Shown piece after piece: positions 14,741 through 16,539 of a DNA stretch of 16,539 nucleotides (position 1 is its first letter; every line of letters begins with the position of its first letter). The stretch comes from Desulfobacula sp. GTDB taxonomy: Bacteria; Desulfobacterota; Desulfobacteria; Desulfobacterales; Desulfobacteraceae. The position numbers and the translations under genes were made by a program. Under the pieces are notes generated by a model. That model saw only the letters and a list, made by a program, of their open reading frames with translations, was not told where the DNA came from and made no database searches. The stretch spans positions 1 through 16,539 of the forward strand of contig NZ_JAIOSW010000102.1 of assembly GCF_021107415.1 (NCBI RefSeq), given 5' to 3'.

Positions 14741-16539
14741 CTGTACTTTCTTCATCTGCAGGGAGTTCTTCCGCATCTGTCTCATCTTGATCCTGGTCCT
14801 GATCATGATTTTCTTCCTCAGGAAGCCTTGCAATACCGATTAATTTTTCACTGGATGACAGATTAATTAATCTAACACCCTGGGTATTTCTGGAGATCAC
14901 ATTGATGCTTTTATTGGATGTTCGAATCAACTTTCCTTTATCCGTCACCATCATGAGTTCATCATTATCATCCACAAGGAGCAGCGAGACCATCTTACCA
15001 TTACGCTTTGAGGTCTTAATTGAAAAAACGCCTTTCCCGCCACGACCCTGGATCCTGTAATCCTCAATTAAAGACCGTTTTCCATACCCGTTTTCAGTCA
15101 CCGTAAGAAGGGTCTCTTCAGACTCCAGGACTTCCATGCCGACAACCCTTGAATCCTGATCAATTCTCATTCCCCGGACACCCATGGAGCCCCTTGCCGT
15201 AGTACGGACATTCGCTTCATGGAAGCGGATCACTTTACCCCCTTCAGATCCAAGGAAAATATTCATACCCCCATTGGTTATCCTGGCGGCAATCAACTCA
15301 TCGCCCTCTGCAAGTTTGACCCCGATCAGGCCGCCGGATCTTCGTCTTGAATAGGCCATCAGATCAGTTTTTTTAACCCTTCCTTTTTTAGTAGCCATGA
15401 CCACATATTTATTCTCAACAAATTCATCAACGGTTAACACAGTGGCAAGCTTTTCACCTTCATCAAAATTTAACAGATTTACAATGGCCTTTCCAAGGCT
15501 GGAGCGTCCTGCCATGGGCAGTTCATAAACCTTAGTCTGGTAAACCTTTCCCAAATTGGTAATAAACAAAAAAATGGCATGGGTGGATGCAACAAAAAGA
15601 TGTTCAACAAAATCATCAGATTTTGTTCCCATGGCTTTTTTGCCTTTTCCTCCCCTGTGCTGGTTTGTATAAAGCGTAATTGGATTTCGTTTGATATACC
15701 CGCTTCTGGTCACGGTCACAACCATATCTTCCTGGGTAATCAAATCTTCAATGCTGATTTCAGCTGTACTTTCAACTATTTTTGTTCGTCTGTCGTCACC
15801 AAACTCCTCATCAAGCTCGGTTAATTCATCTTTAATCAATCCCCTGACCACTTCATCACTTGAAAGGATCTCATTATACCAGGCAATGTCCTTTAAAAGG
15901 GCATTATATTCGTTAATAATTTTTTCTCTTTCAAGCCCTGTGAGTCTTTGCAGCCGCATATCAAGTATTGCCTGGGCCTGGATGGCCGTAAGATTGAACT
16001 TAGACTTTAATCCGTTTTTAGCCTCTTCAGGAGAATGTGATGCACGGATCAGTGCCACCACTTCATCCAGATGATCCAGAGCAATTTTCAGACCTTCTAA
16101 AATGTGGGCTCTCTCTTCGGCCTTTCTTAACTCAAATCCTGTTCTCCGGATAATGACGACTTTACGGTGGTTGATAAAATGATTCAGAATCTCTTTTAAG
16201 GTTAAAAGCTGTGGCCTGTTATTAACAACAGCAAGGAGAATAATTCCAAAACTTGTCTGCATATTGGTGTGCTTATAAAGCTGATTAATCACAACTTCAG
16301 CTATCTGATCCCGTTTCAGCCCTATGGCCATCCTCATCCCGTCCCGGTCAGATTCATCCCGGACAAAGGATGCGCCGGTGATTACCTTGTCCCGCATAAG
16401 TTCAGCTATTTTTTCAACTACTTTTGCCTTGTTGACCTGGTAGGGAAGCTCGGTCACAATAATGGTTTCCTGACCGTTCTTTTTATTTTCCTCAACCTCA
16501 ACCTTGGCACGTAATGTAATAATCCCCCTTCCCGTGTTA
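14712..16539 (-). CDS. gyrA: DNA gyrase subunit A (5' end outside window)
   Basis: GyrA is the breakage-reunion subunit of DNA gyrase, which introduces negative supercoils. The last 608 codons are present. The reading frame is open to the window edge (TGRGIITLRAKVEVEE before TELPYQVNKA), so the winged-helix region and active-site tyrosine are missing only because the window ends. Visible parts are the tower and coiled-coil (about the first 250 residues) and the C-terminal beta-pinwheel, which contains the GyrA box QHRGGKG (QRRGGKG in E. coli) and a later QGRGGKG. The box favours gyrase over ParC. The protein ends in a strongly acidic tail (Asp/Gln then Asp/Glu-rich, ending DIRDE), as in several gyrases where such tails modulate supercoiling. 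It overlaps radC by 29 nt and heads the operon within the window. Confidence 0.95.
   Translation of the reverse strand, partial: NTGRGIITLRAKVEVEENKKNGQETIIVTELPYQVNKAKVVEKIAELMRDKVITGASFVRDESDRDGMRMAIGLKRDQIAEVVINQLYKHTNMQTSFGIILLAVVNNRPQLLTLKEILNHFINHRKVVIIRRTGFELRKAEERAHILEGLKIALDHLDEVVALIRASHSPEEAKNGLKSKFNLTAIQAQAILDMRLQRLTGLEREKIINEYNALLKDIAWYNEILSSDEVVRGLIKDELTELDEEFGDDRRTKIVESTAEISIEDLITQEDMVVTVTRSGYIKRNPITLYTNQHRGGKGKKAMGTKSDDFVEHLFVASTHAIFLFITNLGKVYQTKVYELPMAGRSSLGKAIVNLLNFDEGEKLATVLTVDEFVENKYVVMATKKGRVKKTDLMAYSRRRSGGLIGVKLAEGDELIAARITNGGMNIFLGSEGGKVIRFHEANVRTTARGSMGVRGMRIDQDSRVVGMEVLESEETLLTVTENGYGKRSLIEDYRIQGRGGKGVFSIKTSKRNGKMVSLLLVDDNDELMMVTDKGKLIRTSNKSINVISRNTQGVRLINLSSSEKLIGIARLPEEENHDQDQDQDETDAEELPADEESTDDKGDIRDE

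Noticed and set aside
15691..16074. 127-codon plus-strand frame inside gyrA
   Set aside because: Antisense of a conserved gyrA region, Ser-rich, with no domain.
16455..16457. GTG as the start of a 581-aa gyrase A
   Set aside because: This codon is an internal Val in the conserved IIVTELPYQ motif. The frame continues upstream to the window edge with GyrA-like sequence, so the gene is simply cut by the window.

Overview
The window reads like a chromosomal segment of a moderately AT-rich deltaproteobacterium, most likely a sulfate reducer of the Desulfobacterales (Desulfobacula/Desulfobacter-like). That assignment is an inference from the style of the proteins and the gene mix. No taxonomic marker such as 16S rRNA is present. 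Nearly all DNA is coding, genes overlap or sit within tens of bases, and no insertion sequence, integrase, CRISPR array or phage gene is visible.

Layout. Bases 1-282 are non-coding and hold a 10-bp perfect inverted repeat with a nested hairpin at the left edge, then two small hairpins. A tRNA-Arg (anticodon CCU) lies at 283-357, only 18 nt upstream of a U32-family protein (376-1662) that resembles the tRNA U34 hydroxylase TrhP/YegQ. From 1715 to 11475 runs one tightly packed plus-strand block. It encodes a large hybrid CheA (HPt, P2-like, dimerisation, ATPase, two CheW-like domains, receiver), CheW, CheB, CheR, a HEAT-repeat protein ending in a receiver domain, a bifunctional class A penicillin-binding protein, and a GNAT acetyltransferase of the short N-acetylglutamate synthase type.

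This block meets a minus-strand operon tail to tail, and the two terminal reading frames overlap by 6 nt. Read in its own direction, the minus-strand operon is gyrA (5' end outside the window), radC, a small four-cysteine protein, pgk and an unrecognised 351-aa protein. All are overlapping or within about 30 nt of each other.

How the genes may work together. CheA, CheW, CheB and CheR make a complete phosphorylation and methylation/demethylation core. However, the window has no chemoreceptor, no free-standing CheY, no CheD/CheC/CheZ and no flagellar gene. The only receivers besides CheB are the one fused to CheA and the one fused to the HEAT-repeat protein. That HEAT-receiver protein is therefore the best candidate for the output of the pathway. 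It is joined by a TGATG stop/start overlap to the peptidoglycan synthase gene. This HEAT-receiver/PBP coupling, together with the two-CheW, receiver-tailed CheA, is the most unusual part of the window. The minus-strand genes are mostly housekeeping (topology, glycolysis) with two uncharacterised members.
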